DNA from: JAGVJT01 sp964471225
Lineage (GTDB): Bacteria > Pseudomonadota > Gammaproteobacteria > Legionellales > Legionellaceae
Reading direction: 5' to 3'
DNA: 10,633 bases
Assembly (NCBI GenBank): GCA_964471225.1
Contig: CAYYEZ010000003.1
Coordinates: forward strand, 1-10,633
A program made the translations under genes and the position numbers. Below are positions 1 through 6,093 of the stretch, in pieces (position 1 is the first letter of the stretch; each line of letters starts with the position of its first letter). The notes beneath the pieces were generated by a model. The model had not been told where the DNA came from. It did no database searches and was given only the letters and a program-made list of their open reading frames with translations.

Positions 1-164
1 TCAAGCTGACCTTCAACAGCTTGATCTCGCTTTTTCGCAATACGTCGATGCTTTTCAATTTCGCGCTTTTGTGACGCTGTTTTTGGGTGATTTTTATCAA
101 AAGTAAACAAAAACTCGTCTACAGGGCTGACATAAGATTTATCAAGATCGTCTGAGTAAGTCAT
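1..164 (-). CDS. Unrecognised small charged protein, N-terminal part (runs off window start)
   Basis: Reading the minus strand from an ATG at 164-162 gives 54 uninterrupted codons to the window edge. The protein begins MTYSDDLDKSYVSPVDEFLF and continues as a hydrophilic chain rich in Lys, Arg, Glu and Asp (for example EIEKHRRIAKKRD). It has no signal peptide or membrane segment. The pattern of a short acidic start, a small hydrophobic patch (VDEFLFTFD) and a basic helical stretch suggests a small soluble protein. I do not recognise the family. It is divergent from the adenosine deaminase gene and shares a 74-base intergenic region with it. No strong Shine-Dalgarno sequence precedes the ATG, so the start is chosen on the open frame and its position. 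The frame is open and its composition is protein-like, but the gene is incomplete here. Confidence 0.6.
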   Translation of the reverse strand, partial: MTYSDDLDKSYVSPVDEFLFTFDKNHPKTASQKREIEKHRRIAKKRDQAVEGQL

Positions 165-189
165 AAAGATAGGATTAAATAGCAAATTA

Positions 190-198
190 TGCTATAAA
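190..198 (+). promoter_or_regulatory. Candidate extended -10 promoter for the adenosine deaminase gene
   Basis: TG-C-TATAAA at 190-198 matches an extended -10 element (TGnTATAAT) in five of six hexamer bases. There is no good -35 hexamer at the expected distance, which extended -10 promoters can do without. It would give a leader of roughly 30 bases before the ATG at 239. The same AT-rich region must also carry the promoter of the divergent minus-strand gene. A TTGGTC (218-213) with a TATAGC (196-191) on the minus strand is a weak possibility. Confidence 0.35.
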
Positions 199-238
199 TT
201 CTACCCAATTTTGACCAAATATACTAGGTAGCATTGTT

Positions 239-1213
239 ATGCGTGTTAAAAAAGCCGAATTACATGTTCATCTTGAGGGCACAATTACACCCAGTTTAGC
301 CAGACGCTTGGCAGAGCGAAATCGTTGCATGATTCCTGACGGCTTAATTTCTGCAGATGATCAAAGCTACTATTCACGTGATTTTTTACATTTTTTGACC
401 GTGTTTGATCAGCTTTCTAGCTTCATTAAGACACCACAAGATTACTATGATTTAACTTTTGATTATTTAAGACAATGTGCCGCAGAGGATGTGATTTATT
501 GTGAAATGATGTATTCACCTGATCATGCGGAAAAGATGAGTGGAATTCCTTCCAAAGAACATTTAAATGCAATTCAACAAGCCATCGATGATGCAGAGGT
601 GGCTTTTGGCATCGTAGGTAGGGTACTCGTTACATTAGTTAGACATTTTGGTGTTTCTGCGGCTGAGCGTGTCCTGAACGAGGCGATTCGATATCGACCG
701 CGCTGCGTGGTTGGATTGGCCATCGGTGGCGATGAGCTTGGTTTTCCGTTGCCTTTATTTAAAGATGTATTTGATAAAGCACATCGAGAGGGTTTTTTGT
801 GTACTGCTCATGTGGGTGAATTCGGCTCTTTTGAAACGATTCAAGAGGCTATCAAAAACTTTCCCCTAAAGCGAATTGGCCATGGCGTACAAGCGATTCA
901 CTCAAAAGAGGTGATAGCGATGCTCAAAGATCATGACATTGCTCTAGAAATCTCACCTTCAAGCAATGTCAAATTTGGACTTTTCTCTAGTTTAGAGGCG
1001 CATCCTGTCTCTCAGTTTTTGGATCAAGGCGTGAGCATTAGCTTAAATTCTGATGATCCCCCCTTTATTCCAACCACGGTCGGCTTAGAGTACGCTCGTG
1101 TTCAAAAAGCTTTTCATTTTGATGATGCGACCATGACCCGAATTACAAAAATGGCTATTCAAGCTGCATTTGTAGATGATGCCACAAAACAAAAATTATT
1201 TGCACAGGTGTGA
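239..1213 (+). CDS. add: Adenosine deaminase family metal-dependent hydrolase
   Basis: This is a cytoplasmic amidohydrolase-fold enzyme expected to deaminate adenosine (and deoxyadenosine) to inosine in purine salvage. The zinc site is complete: H9-x-H11 in ELHVHLEGT, H191 with catalytic E194 in AHVGE, H215 in RIGHG, and D272-D273 in LNSDDPPF. A GGDE motif (163-166) occupies the usual substrate-loop position, and SPSSN (239-243) sits where many family members read CPxSN. At 324 residues it is full length for the bacterial family. The ATG at 239 is preceded by a modest AGG at 226-228, and the first strand with HxH begins at the usual place. The SDDPPF...TT...EY segment and the non-canonical GLAIGGDE loop recall the subgroup common in alphaproteobacteria more than E. 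coli Add. Adenine deaminase is the main alternative; its typical SDDPAYF motif is absent. The gene stands alone and converges on the membrane-protein gene. Confidence 0.85.
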   Translation: MRVKKAELHVHLEGTITPSLARRLAERNRCMIPDGLISADDQSYYSRDFLHFLTVFDQLSSFIKTPQDYYDLTFDYLRQCAAEDVIYCEMMYSPDHAEKMSGIPSKEHLNAIQQAIDDAEVAFGIVGRVLVTLVRHFGVSAAERVLNEAIRYRPRCVVGLAIGGDELGFPLPLFKDVFDKAHREGFLCTAHVGEFGSFETIQEAIKNFPLKRIGHGVQAIHSKEVIAMLKDHDIALEISPSSNVKFGLFSSLEAHPVSQFLDQGVSISLNSDDPPFIPTTVGLEYARVQKAFHFDDATMTRITKMAIQAAFVDDATKQKLFAQV

Positions 1214-1226
1214 TAGCCTACTTATA

Positions 1227-2510
1227 TTAAGAAAAGCTCGCTACAAGTTGAGCTGTTTCTTCTTCTGAGTTTCGCTCCAAAGGTTGGTACTTAAAAAGAC
1301 CTTGTTGTGCTGTGCTTATCTTCGACGTATTTGCACTAAGTGTAAGTGGGGCAGAAGAAGGTGCCTCTGTGTGTTGATGAGTTGATTTCTCCGCTTCTGG
1401 ACGGAGTGCTGGCATATTTATAATGCTTCTAATTGGTAAATGCTCGGATATCGAAGCTTCTGGTTCGCTTGCTTCGTGCAGAATTTTTTGTAATTTGATT
1501 GTATTTTTCGATTCAAGCTTAGAAAAAGCAAGAGATTCTATCCATCCCAATACGGCGATGCCAGCCATAAAGCCTAGTGTTAAGAAAATGCTTCCAGGTA
1601 TAAAAGACCAAACAGTAACGATTGTTGCAATGGCTAGGGCAAAAAAGACCCGTAAAAGCATCTCTTTGACGGCGAAATGTCGTTGATTGTTTTCACGAAT
1701 GAGGTCTGCCTCCATGATCCATCTGTCTTGGATAGTATTATCTTTCGGTGCTGGTTTGTAACGAATCACAATGTAACGAGCCACACTTTCAATCACACCA
1801 ACAAATGATGCGGCGATAAATAAAGAAGCACTCAATGGTGTTGGAATACCTGCCGACAAAAAAATAATGCCATAGGCGCCGAGATTTAACCCCATTGCCA
1901 AGGTCCGAAAAAAAAGAGCGCTTAGTTTTTGCGTGAGATTGGAAAATCCATGATAAAATGTATTATATATGAACAATATATAGCGAAAAACGCCGTAAGC
2001 AGCGCCAATAAAGGTTAAGTTTTTAAGCAAAGAAAAAGTCCGTCTTAACCACTCTAGTAAGATCAAGGGCAATCGGCTGATGATAAACGCCAAGATACGT
2101 AATGCTCGCTCGGGTTGAAAATGTGCTGTGGCACCTATCCCGGCTAAAGCAGTTGTAAACAAGCCTGCTGTCTGTAGTCTTCGATAAAAATTGTATTGAG
2201 TTTCGTCAATAATTGCGAGCAAGTGACCAAGATGTCCAAATCCATACCCATCTTGGTGTAAATGCGTAAGCAGGGCAAAAAGATGGGGCGCATTCGTGTA
2301 AAATTTTTGTTGTGCTTTCGGAACTCGCAAGGCGAGAAAAAGCTGCTGCTCGAGCTTTGTATCGACCTTAATGGCTTTATAAAGCGCTTTGGCGTCTTTT
2401 TCGCTTTCAACAGAAAGAGCAACAATGGTGCTTTGCACCAAACTCACTCGCTCACCATTAAGGTATAAAAAAACAGCCTCAGTGAGCTTCTTCGATTGAT
2501 AACGATCCAT
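1227..2510 (-). CDS. Unrecognised polytopic membrane protein with Glu-rich C-terminus
   Basis: This is a 427-residue protein I cannot assign to a family. Residues 1-130 are mostly soluble and mixed in charge, with a His/Gly-rich stretch (84-97, HQDGYGFGHLGHL). Hydrophobic segments follow at about 137-153, 165-183, 197-220, 225-248, 284-304 and 306-329, separated by a charged loop (250-283). Residues 332-427 form a hydrophilic, low-complexity tail rich in Ser, Thr, Glu and Ala. The tail ends with three Glu (416-418) followed by hydrophobic residues and a penultimate Phe. I choose the ATG at 2510-2508, which has AAGAG (2522-2518) seven bases upstream. A longer frame from a TTG at 2573 would begin inside the likely promoter. 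The gene is monocistronic and flanked by a convergent and a divergent neighbour. Its base composition does not obviously differ from its neighbours. No catalytic motif is visible. A structural envelope protein, a transporter-like protein or a secreted effector are all possible. Confidence 0.8.
   Translation of the reverse strand: MDRYQSKKLTEAVFLYLNGERVSLVQSTIVALSVESEKDAKALYKAIKVDTKLEQQLFLALRVPKAQQKFYTNAPHLFALLTHLHQDGYGFGHLGHLLAIIDETQYNFYRRLQTAGLFTTALAGIGATAHFQPERALRILAFIISRLPLILLEWLRRTFSLLKNLTFIGAAYGVFRYILFIYNTFYHGFSNLTQKLSALFFRTLAMGLNLGAYGIIFLSAGIPTPLSASLFIAASFVGVIESVARYIVIRYKPAPKDNTIQDRWIMEADLIRENNQRHFAVKEMLLRVFFALAIATIVTVWSFIPGSIFLTLGFMAGIAVLGWIESLAFSKLESKNTIKLQKILHEASEPEASISEHLPIRSIINMPALRPEAEKSTHQHTEAPSSAPLTLSANTSKISTAQQGLFKYQPLERNSEEETAQLVASFS
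1231..1258. terminator. Weak candidate bidirectional terminator between convergent genes
   Basis: AGCTC at 1235-1239 pairs with GAGCT at 1250-1254 around a 10-base loop. The stem is extended, after one mismatch, by A/T pairs. A T-rich tract follows on the plus strand (TGTTTCTTCTTC) and TTTTCTT follows on the minus strand. The two genes end 13 bases apart, so a shared terminator is expected here. The stem lies inside the last codons of the minus-strand gene. It is short with a large loop, so the call is tentative. Confidence 0.3.
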
Positions 2511-2517
2511 TTTATTG

Positions 2518-2522
2518 CTCTT
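2518..2522 (-). promoter_or_regulatory. Ribosome binding site deciding the start of the membrane-protein gene
   Basis: On the minus strand AAGAG lies seven bases before the ATG at 2510-2508. The upstream TTG at 2573 has no purine-rich sequence ahead of it. This supports the 427-residue product over a 448-residue one. Confidence 0.6.
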
Positions 2523-2544
2523 TTGTTGTTCAAAATGTGCTTGT

Positions 2545-2573
2545 ATTGTATTCTGATTGTTAAAAAAAATCAA
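2545..2573 (-). promoter_or_regulatory. Sigma-70-type promoter for the membrane-protein gene
   Basis: On the minus strand TTGATT (2573-2568) and TACAAT (2550-2545) are separated by exactly 17 bases. They match the -35 consensus in four and the -10 consensus in five of six positions. Predicted transcription starts near 2538 and gives a leader of about 27 bases. The promoter overlaps the alternative TTG start codon, which would then not be transcribed. Confidence 0.55.
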
Positions 2574-2596
2574 TATATTTTGTGACGAATCTTAGG

Positions 2597-2602
2597 TATA
2601 AT
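2597..2602 (+). promoter_or_regulatory. Candidate -10 element for rlmE (perfect TATAAT)
   Basis: A perfect TATAAT lies 35 bases before the rlmE ATG. The hexamer at the 17-base -35 position (TATATT, 2574-2579) is poor. No heat-shock sigma-32 consensus (CTTGAA with CCCCAT) is visible, although E. coli rlmE-ftsH is heat inducible. Transcription would start near 2609, making a leader of under 30 bases for the rlmE-ftsH operon. Confidence 0.45.
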
Positions 2603-2636
2603 AAGCTTTGCAAGAGCATTTTGTTTAATTCATGTT

Positions 2637-3257
2637 ATGAAAAGGTCTAAAAGTAGTCAGCGTTGGTTGCAAGAACATTTCAATGATTTTTATGTTAAAC
2701 AAGCACATAAAGATGGATATCGTAGTCGCGCTGCATATAAATTGAAAGAAGTGGATGAAAAAGAGCATTTGATTCGACCTGGGACAACTGTAGTTGATTT
2801 AGGTGCGGCTCCGGGCGGATGGACTCAGTATGTGGCTGAAAAAATGGATGGTCGAGGTGCGATTATTGCACTGGATTGTCTCCCTATGGATGCTTTACCT
2901 GGTGTGAATTTTATTCAGGGCGATTTTACAGAAGAGTCTGTTCTAGAGAAACTACTTCAAGTTGTACCTAAATGTAGTGTCGATCTGATTCTCTCTGATA
3001 TGGCTCCTAATATGAGCGGTAATGCTGCTATAGATATTCCATGTGCAATGGGCTTGGCCGAGCTCGCTTTCGAACTGTGTTCTTTACTTCTAAAACCAAA
3101 CGGAACACTTTTTATGAAAGTATTTCATGGTGCTGGTTTTGATGCTTTGGTCAAAGATGTTCGTTCAAATTTTCAACGAGTTGTGATTAAAAAGCCACAA
3201 GCTTCTCGTTCACGCTCACGTGAAACCTATTTACTGGCGAAGGGTTATAAATTGTAG
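2637..3257 (+). CDS. rlmE: 23S rRNA (uridine-2552 2'-O)-methyltransferase RlmE (FtsJ/RrmJ)
   Basis: RlmE uses S-adenosylmethionine to methylate the ribose of U2552 in the A-loop of 23S rRNA, a late step in 50S maturation. The 206 residues match the E. coli enzyme (about 209) along their length. The SAM-binding motif I is VVDLGAAPGGW (52-62). SDMAPNMSG (120-128) and the K-D-K-E catalytic tetrad are intact: K35 (AAYKLKE), D121, K161 (MKVFHG) and E196 (RSRSRETYL). The N-terminus SSQRWLQEHFND matches the family, so the ATG at 2637 is right, and no in-frame start lies upstream. There is no clear Shine-Dalgarno sequence. A two-codon reading frame (ATG TTA TGA, 2632-2640) ends across this ATG. The gene leads the operon with ftsH, as in most gammaproteobacteria. 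Confidence 0.96.
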   Translation: MKRSKSSQRWLQEHFNDFYVKQAHKDGYRSRAAYKLKEVDEKEHLIRPGTTVVDLGAAPGGWTQYVAEKMDGRGAIIALDCLPMDALPGVNFIQGDFTEESVLEKLLQVVPKCSVDLILSDMAPNMSGNAAIDIPCAMGLAELAFELCSLLLKPNGTLFMKVFHGAGFDALVKDVRSNFQRVVIKKPQASRSRSRETYLLAKGYKL

Positions 3258-3286
3258 TACCTTAAAGGTATAAAGATATTAATTTT

Positions 3287-3293
3287 GAAGAGG
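3287..3293 (+). promoter_or_regulatory. Ribosome binding site supporting a TTG start for ftsH
   Basis: GAAGAGG ends eight bases before the TTG at 3302, an optimal spacing. The in-frame ATG at 3311 is 17 bases away, too far for efficient use. The TTG is therefore preferred. Confidence 0.7.
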
Positions 3294-3301
3294 TTAGTAT
3301 T

Positions 3302-5230
3302 TTGAATGACATGATTAAAAATTTATTTCTGTGGTTAATTATAGCCATTGTGTTGGTGTCTGTCTTTAGCAATTTTGGGCCAAGAAATACCGTTGCAGAC
3401 AAGATTTCTTATAGTCAATTTCTGAAGGAAGTCGAGCAAGGATCTGTCGCGACAGTGGCGATAGAAGACGAAAAGATCATCAAAGGTGTGACCAAAAATA
3501 ATCGTCGATTTGTGACGTATCAGCCTCTGCCTGATGATGCATTGCTTGGACAGTTATTGAAAAATAACGTGGATGTGATGGGCCAAGAAAAACCACAAGA
3601 GAGCTTTTTATTGCATATTTTTGTGAATTGGTTCCCGATGCTTTTGTTGATTGGTGTATGGGTATTCTTCATGCGTCAAATGCAAGGCGGCGGTGGACGT
3701 GGGGCAATGTCGTTTGGGCGATCCCGTGCACGTTTGTTAGGCGAAGATCAAGTAAAAGTCACTTTTGCCGATGTCGCCGGTGTTGACGAGGCCAAAGATG
3801 AAGTTAAAGAGCTGGTCGATTTTTTACGCGACCCAAGCAAATTTCAGAACCTAGGTGGACGTATTCCTCGAGGCGTGTTACTGGTGGGCTCTCCCGGGAC
3901 AGGTAAAACTTTACTCGCGCGTGCAGTTGCTGGTGAGGCCAAAGTTCCTTTTTTTACGATATCCGGCTCGGATTTTGTCGAAATGTTTGTAGGGGTTGGG
4001 GCTTCTCGTGTACGAGATATGTTTGAGCAGGCCAAAAAACAAGCTCCCTGTATTATTTTTATCGATGAAATTGATGCTGTTGGGCGTCATCGTGGTGCTG
4101 GTCTGGGCGGTGGGCATGACGAACGCGAGCAGACATTAAATCAACTTCTTGTGGAGATGGATGGGTTTGAAGGGAATGAGGGCGTGATTGTGATCGCTGC
4201 GACGAACCGGCCAGATGTTCTCGATCCCGCTTTGCTACGCCCTGGTCGATTTGATAGGCAAGTGGTTGTCCCGTTACCTGATATCCGAGGTCGAGAGCAA
4301 ATCTTGCGTGTGCATTTGAGCAAAGTGCCGATGGAAAATCATGTTGATGTTTTAGCTATTGCAAGAGGAACACCAGGATTTTCTGGCGCTGATTTGGCGA
4401 ATTTGGTGAATGAGGCTGCCTTGTTTGCTGCTCGTTCGAACAAAGCTCGTGTTACGATGGCTGAGCTAGATCGTGCTAAAGATAAGATTATGATGGGCGC
4501 TGAGCGGCGCTCTATGGTAATGAGCGAGCAAGAGAAAAAGTTAACCGCTTATCATGAAGCAGGTCACGCTTTGGTCGGATTATTTGTTCCAGAGCACGAT
4601 CCTGTTTACAAGGTTACGATTATTCCTCGTGGTAGAGCGCTTGGTGTGACGATGTTTTTGCCTGAGCAAGACAGATATAGCCACAGCAAGTCTCGTTTGG
4701 AAAGTCAGCTTTCCAGTCTATTTGGAGGACGGGTTGCAGAAGAGTTAATTTTTGGACCAGAGCATGCAACCACGGGTGCCTCAAACGATATTATGCGTGC
4801 CACTGAGATTGCTCGAAAAATGGTAACAAGTTGGGGGCTTTCTTCAATGGGACCTTTAACTTTTGGGCAAGAAGAGGGAGAAGTATTTTTAGGTCGAACT
4901 GTGTCTCAAAACAAAGAAATATCTGATAGCACGGCACAACAAATCGATGAAGAGGTTCGCTTAATTATTGACAGAAACTATTTACGTGCGAAAACAATTC
5001 TAACAGAGCAGCTCGATAAGCTCCATCTTATGGCCGAAGGTTTAGTGAAGTATGAAACTTTAGGCATGAATCAGATCAGAGAGATTTTGGAGGGAAGACC
5101 ACCGTCTCCACCAGAAGATTGGGAGTCATTTAAGTCATCTAATGATAAGCCTAATGAGCCCTCAGTTTCCACGGAAAATCATCAAAACATGCGCTTAGAC
5201 GATTCAGACGGTAAAATGTCGAGTGAATAG
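3302..5230 (+). CDS. ftsH: ATP-dependent zinc metalloprotease FtsH
   Basis: FtsH is a hexameric inner-membrane AAA+ protease that degrades misassembled membrane proteins. In E. coli its substrates include sigma-32 and LpxC. The 642 residues match E. coli (644) end to end. Transmembrane helices lie at about 5-22 and 103-124 and flank a periplasmic domain. The AAA+ module has Walker A GSPGTGKT (196-203), the pore loop FVGVG (229-233), Walker B IIFIDE (251-256) and the second region of homology with Arg fingers R313 and R316. The zinc site is H418-E419-A-G-H422, with D496 as likely third ligand. The C-terminal tail (about 600-642) is polar and probably disordered. Position 197 is Ser where Pro is usual in Walker A, but the nucleotide-binding G-x4-GKT is kept. 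The TTG start is supported by its ribosome binding site. The 44-base gap after rlmE has no terminator, and the end overlaps folP. Confidence 0.97.
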   Translation: MNDMIKNLFLWLIIAIVLVSVFSNFGPRNTVADKISYSQFLKEVEQGSVATVAIEDEKIIKGVTKNNRRFVTYQPLPDDALLGQLLKNNVDVMGQEKPQESFLLHIFVNWFPMLLLIGVWVFFMRQMQGGGGRGAMSFGRSRARLLGEDQVKVTFADVAGVDEAKDEVKELVDFLRDPSKFQNLGGRIPRGVLLVGSPGTGKTLLARAVAGEAKVPFFTISGSDFVEMFVGVGASRVRDMFEQAKKQAPCIIFIDEIDAVGRHRGAGLGGGHDEREQTLNQLLVEMDGFEGNEGVIVIAATNRPDVLDPALLRPGRFDRQVVVPLPDIRGREQILRVHLSKVPMENHVDVLAIARGTPGFSGADLANLVNEAALFAARSNKARVTMAELDRAKDKIMMGAERRSMVMSEQEKKLTAYHEAGHALVGLFVPEHDPVYKVTIIPRGRALGVTMFLPEQDRYSHSKSRLESQLSSLFGGRVAEELIFGPEHATTGASNDIMRATEIARKMVTSWGLSSMGPLTFGQEEGEVFLGRTVSQNKEISDSTAQQIDEEVRLIIDRNYLRAKTILTEQLDKLHLMAEGLVKYETLGMNQIREILEGRPPSPPEDWESFKSSNDKPNEPSVSTENHQNMRLDDSDGKMSSE

Positions 5231-6092
5231 TCAGTCGTTTCTGAGTTGGTGTCACACATTTTCCACCCCTTCTAAATTCAAAATGCCCCTCGTCATGGGT
5301 ATTTTGAATGTTACACCGGATTCTTTTTCCGATGGCGGCCGCTTTTTAAAGTTAAATGAGGCTTTGGCACGAGTAGAAGATATGCTAGAAGAGGGTGTGG
5401 ATATTATTGATATTGGTGGGGAGTCGACACGCCCGGGCGCTGAAAGTGTTTCTGTCCAAGAAGAGCTAGACAGAGTGATTCCTGTTATTGAGAAAATTCG
5501 CTCATATTCCGATATTACAATATCAATTGATACCTATAAGCCTGACGTAATGCGTCAAGCCATAGCAAGTGGAGCGACCTTTATCAATGATGTGAATGCA
5601 TTGATGGCTGAGGACTCATTAGCCACTGCATGTGCATTGAATGTCCCGGTTTGCTTAATGCACAAACAAGGTATACCGAGGACGATGCAGGATGCTCCAA
5701 CTTATTCGGAGGGTGTTTTGTTGGCGATACATGCATTCTTTAAAGAACGTATCGCGGCGTGTCTTGACCAAGGAATATTGCCTCAACATCTTTTGCTTGA
5801 TCCAGGTTTTGGTTTTGGTAAAACACCAGAACATAATTTAATATTGACGAAAGAGTTACTATCGTTTACATCTTACGGATTTCCGGTGCTGTATGCGGCA
5901 TCGAGAAAATCGACCATCGGCACTGTCCTTAAGCGAGAAGTATCAAGCCGTTTATTCGGTGGATTAGGGCTTGCTGTGTACGCGGCATTACAAGGAGCAA
6001 GTATTATTCGGACGCATGACGTGGCGGCGACGAAAGACGCGCTTACTATGGTTACTTACGTAGAAAATGCGATTGAAAAGGGAGACGGTTAG
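5223..6092 (+). CDS. folP: Dihydropteroate synthase
   Basis: FolP condenses 7,8-dihydropterin pyrophosphate with p-aminobenzoate in folate synthesis and is the target of sulfonamides. All TIM-barrel signatures are present: MGILNVTPDSFSDGG (25-39, with metal ligand N29), GGESTRPG (65-72), D103 in SIDTYKP, N122 in INDVN, LMHKQG (145-150), LLDPGFGFGK (191-200), SRKSTIG (227-233) and the C-terminal RTHDV (263-267; RVHDV is commoner). The product is 289 residues, against 282 in E. coli. The GTG at 5223 overlaps the end of ftsH by eight bases and lacks a strong Shine-Dalgarno sequence, so coupling to ftsH translation is likely. The next in-frame ATG (5283) would remove most of the residues ahead of the first beta strand. 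The TPDSFSDGG and TRPGA loops look wild-type, with no obvious sulfonamide-resistance change. Confidence 0.95.
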   Translation: MNSQSFLSWCHTFSTPSKFKMPLVMGILNVTPDSFSDGGRFLKLNEALARVEDMLEEGVDIIDIGGESTRPGAESVSVQEELDRVIPVIEKIRSYSDITISIDTYKPDVMRQAIASGATFINDVNALMAEDSLATACALNVPVCLMHKQGIPRTMQDAPTYSEGVLLAIHAFFKERIAACLDQGILPQHLLLDPGFGFGKTPEHNLILTKELLSFTSYGFPVLYAASRKSTIGTVLKREVSSRLFGGLGLAVYAALQGASIIRTHDVAATKDALTMVTYVENAIEKGDG

Positions 6093-6093
6093 G

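Noticed and set aside
1423..1686. 87-codon plus-strand frame opposite the membrane-protein gene
   Set aside because: It is the antisense shadow of a gene with its own promoter and ribosome binding site, and its translation shows no domain-like pattern.
3258..3301. Promoter for ftsH in the rlmE-ftsH gap (TATAAA at 3269-3274)
   Set aside because: There is no acceptable -35 hexamer at 16-18 bases, and the gap is short enough for simple operon transcription.
5223..6092. Sulfonamide-resistance type folP
   Set aside because: The TPDSFSDGG and TRPGA loops look wild-type, and the gene sits in its native operon rather than on a mobile element.
6067..6093. Upstream ATG for glmM adding nine residues
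   Set aside because: It lies inside folP, adds residues foreign to GlmM, and the ATG at 6094 has a strong ribosome binding site at the right distance.
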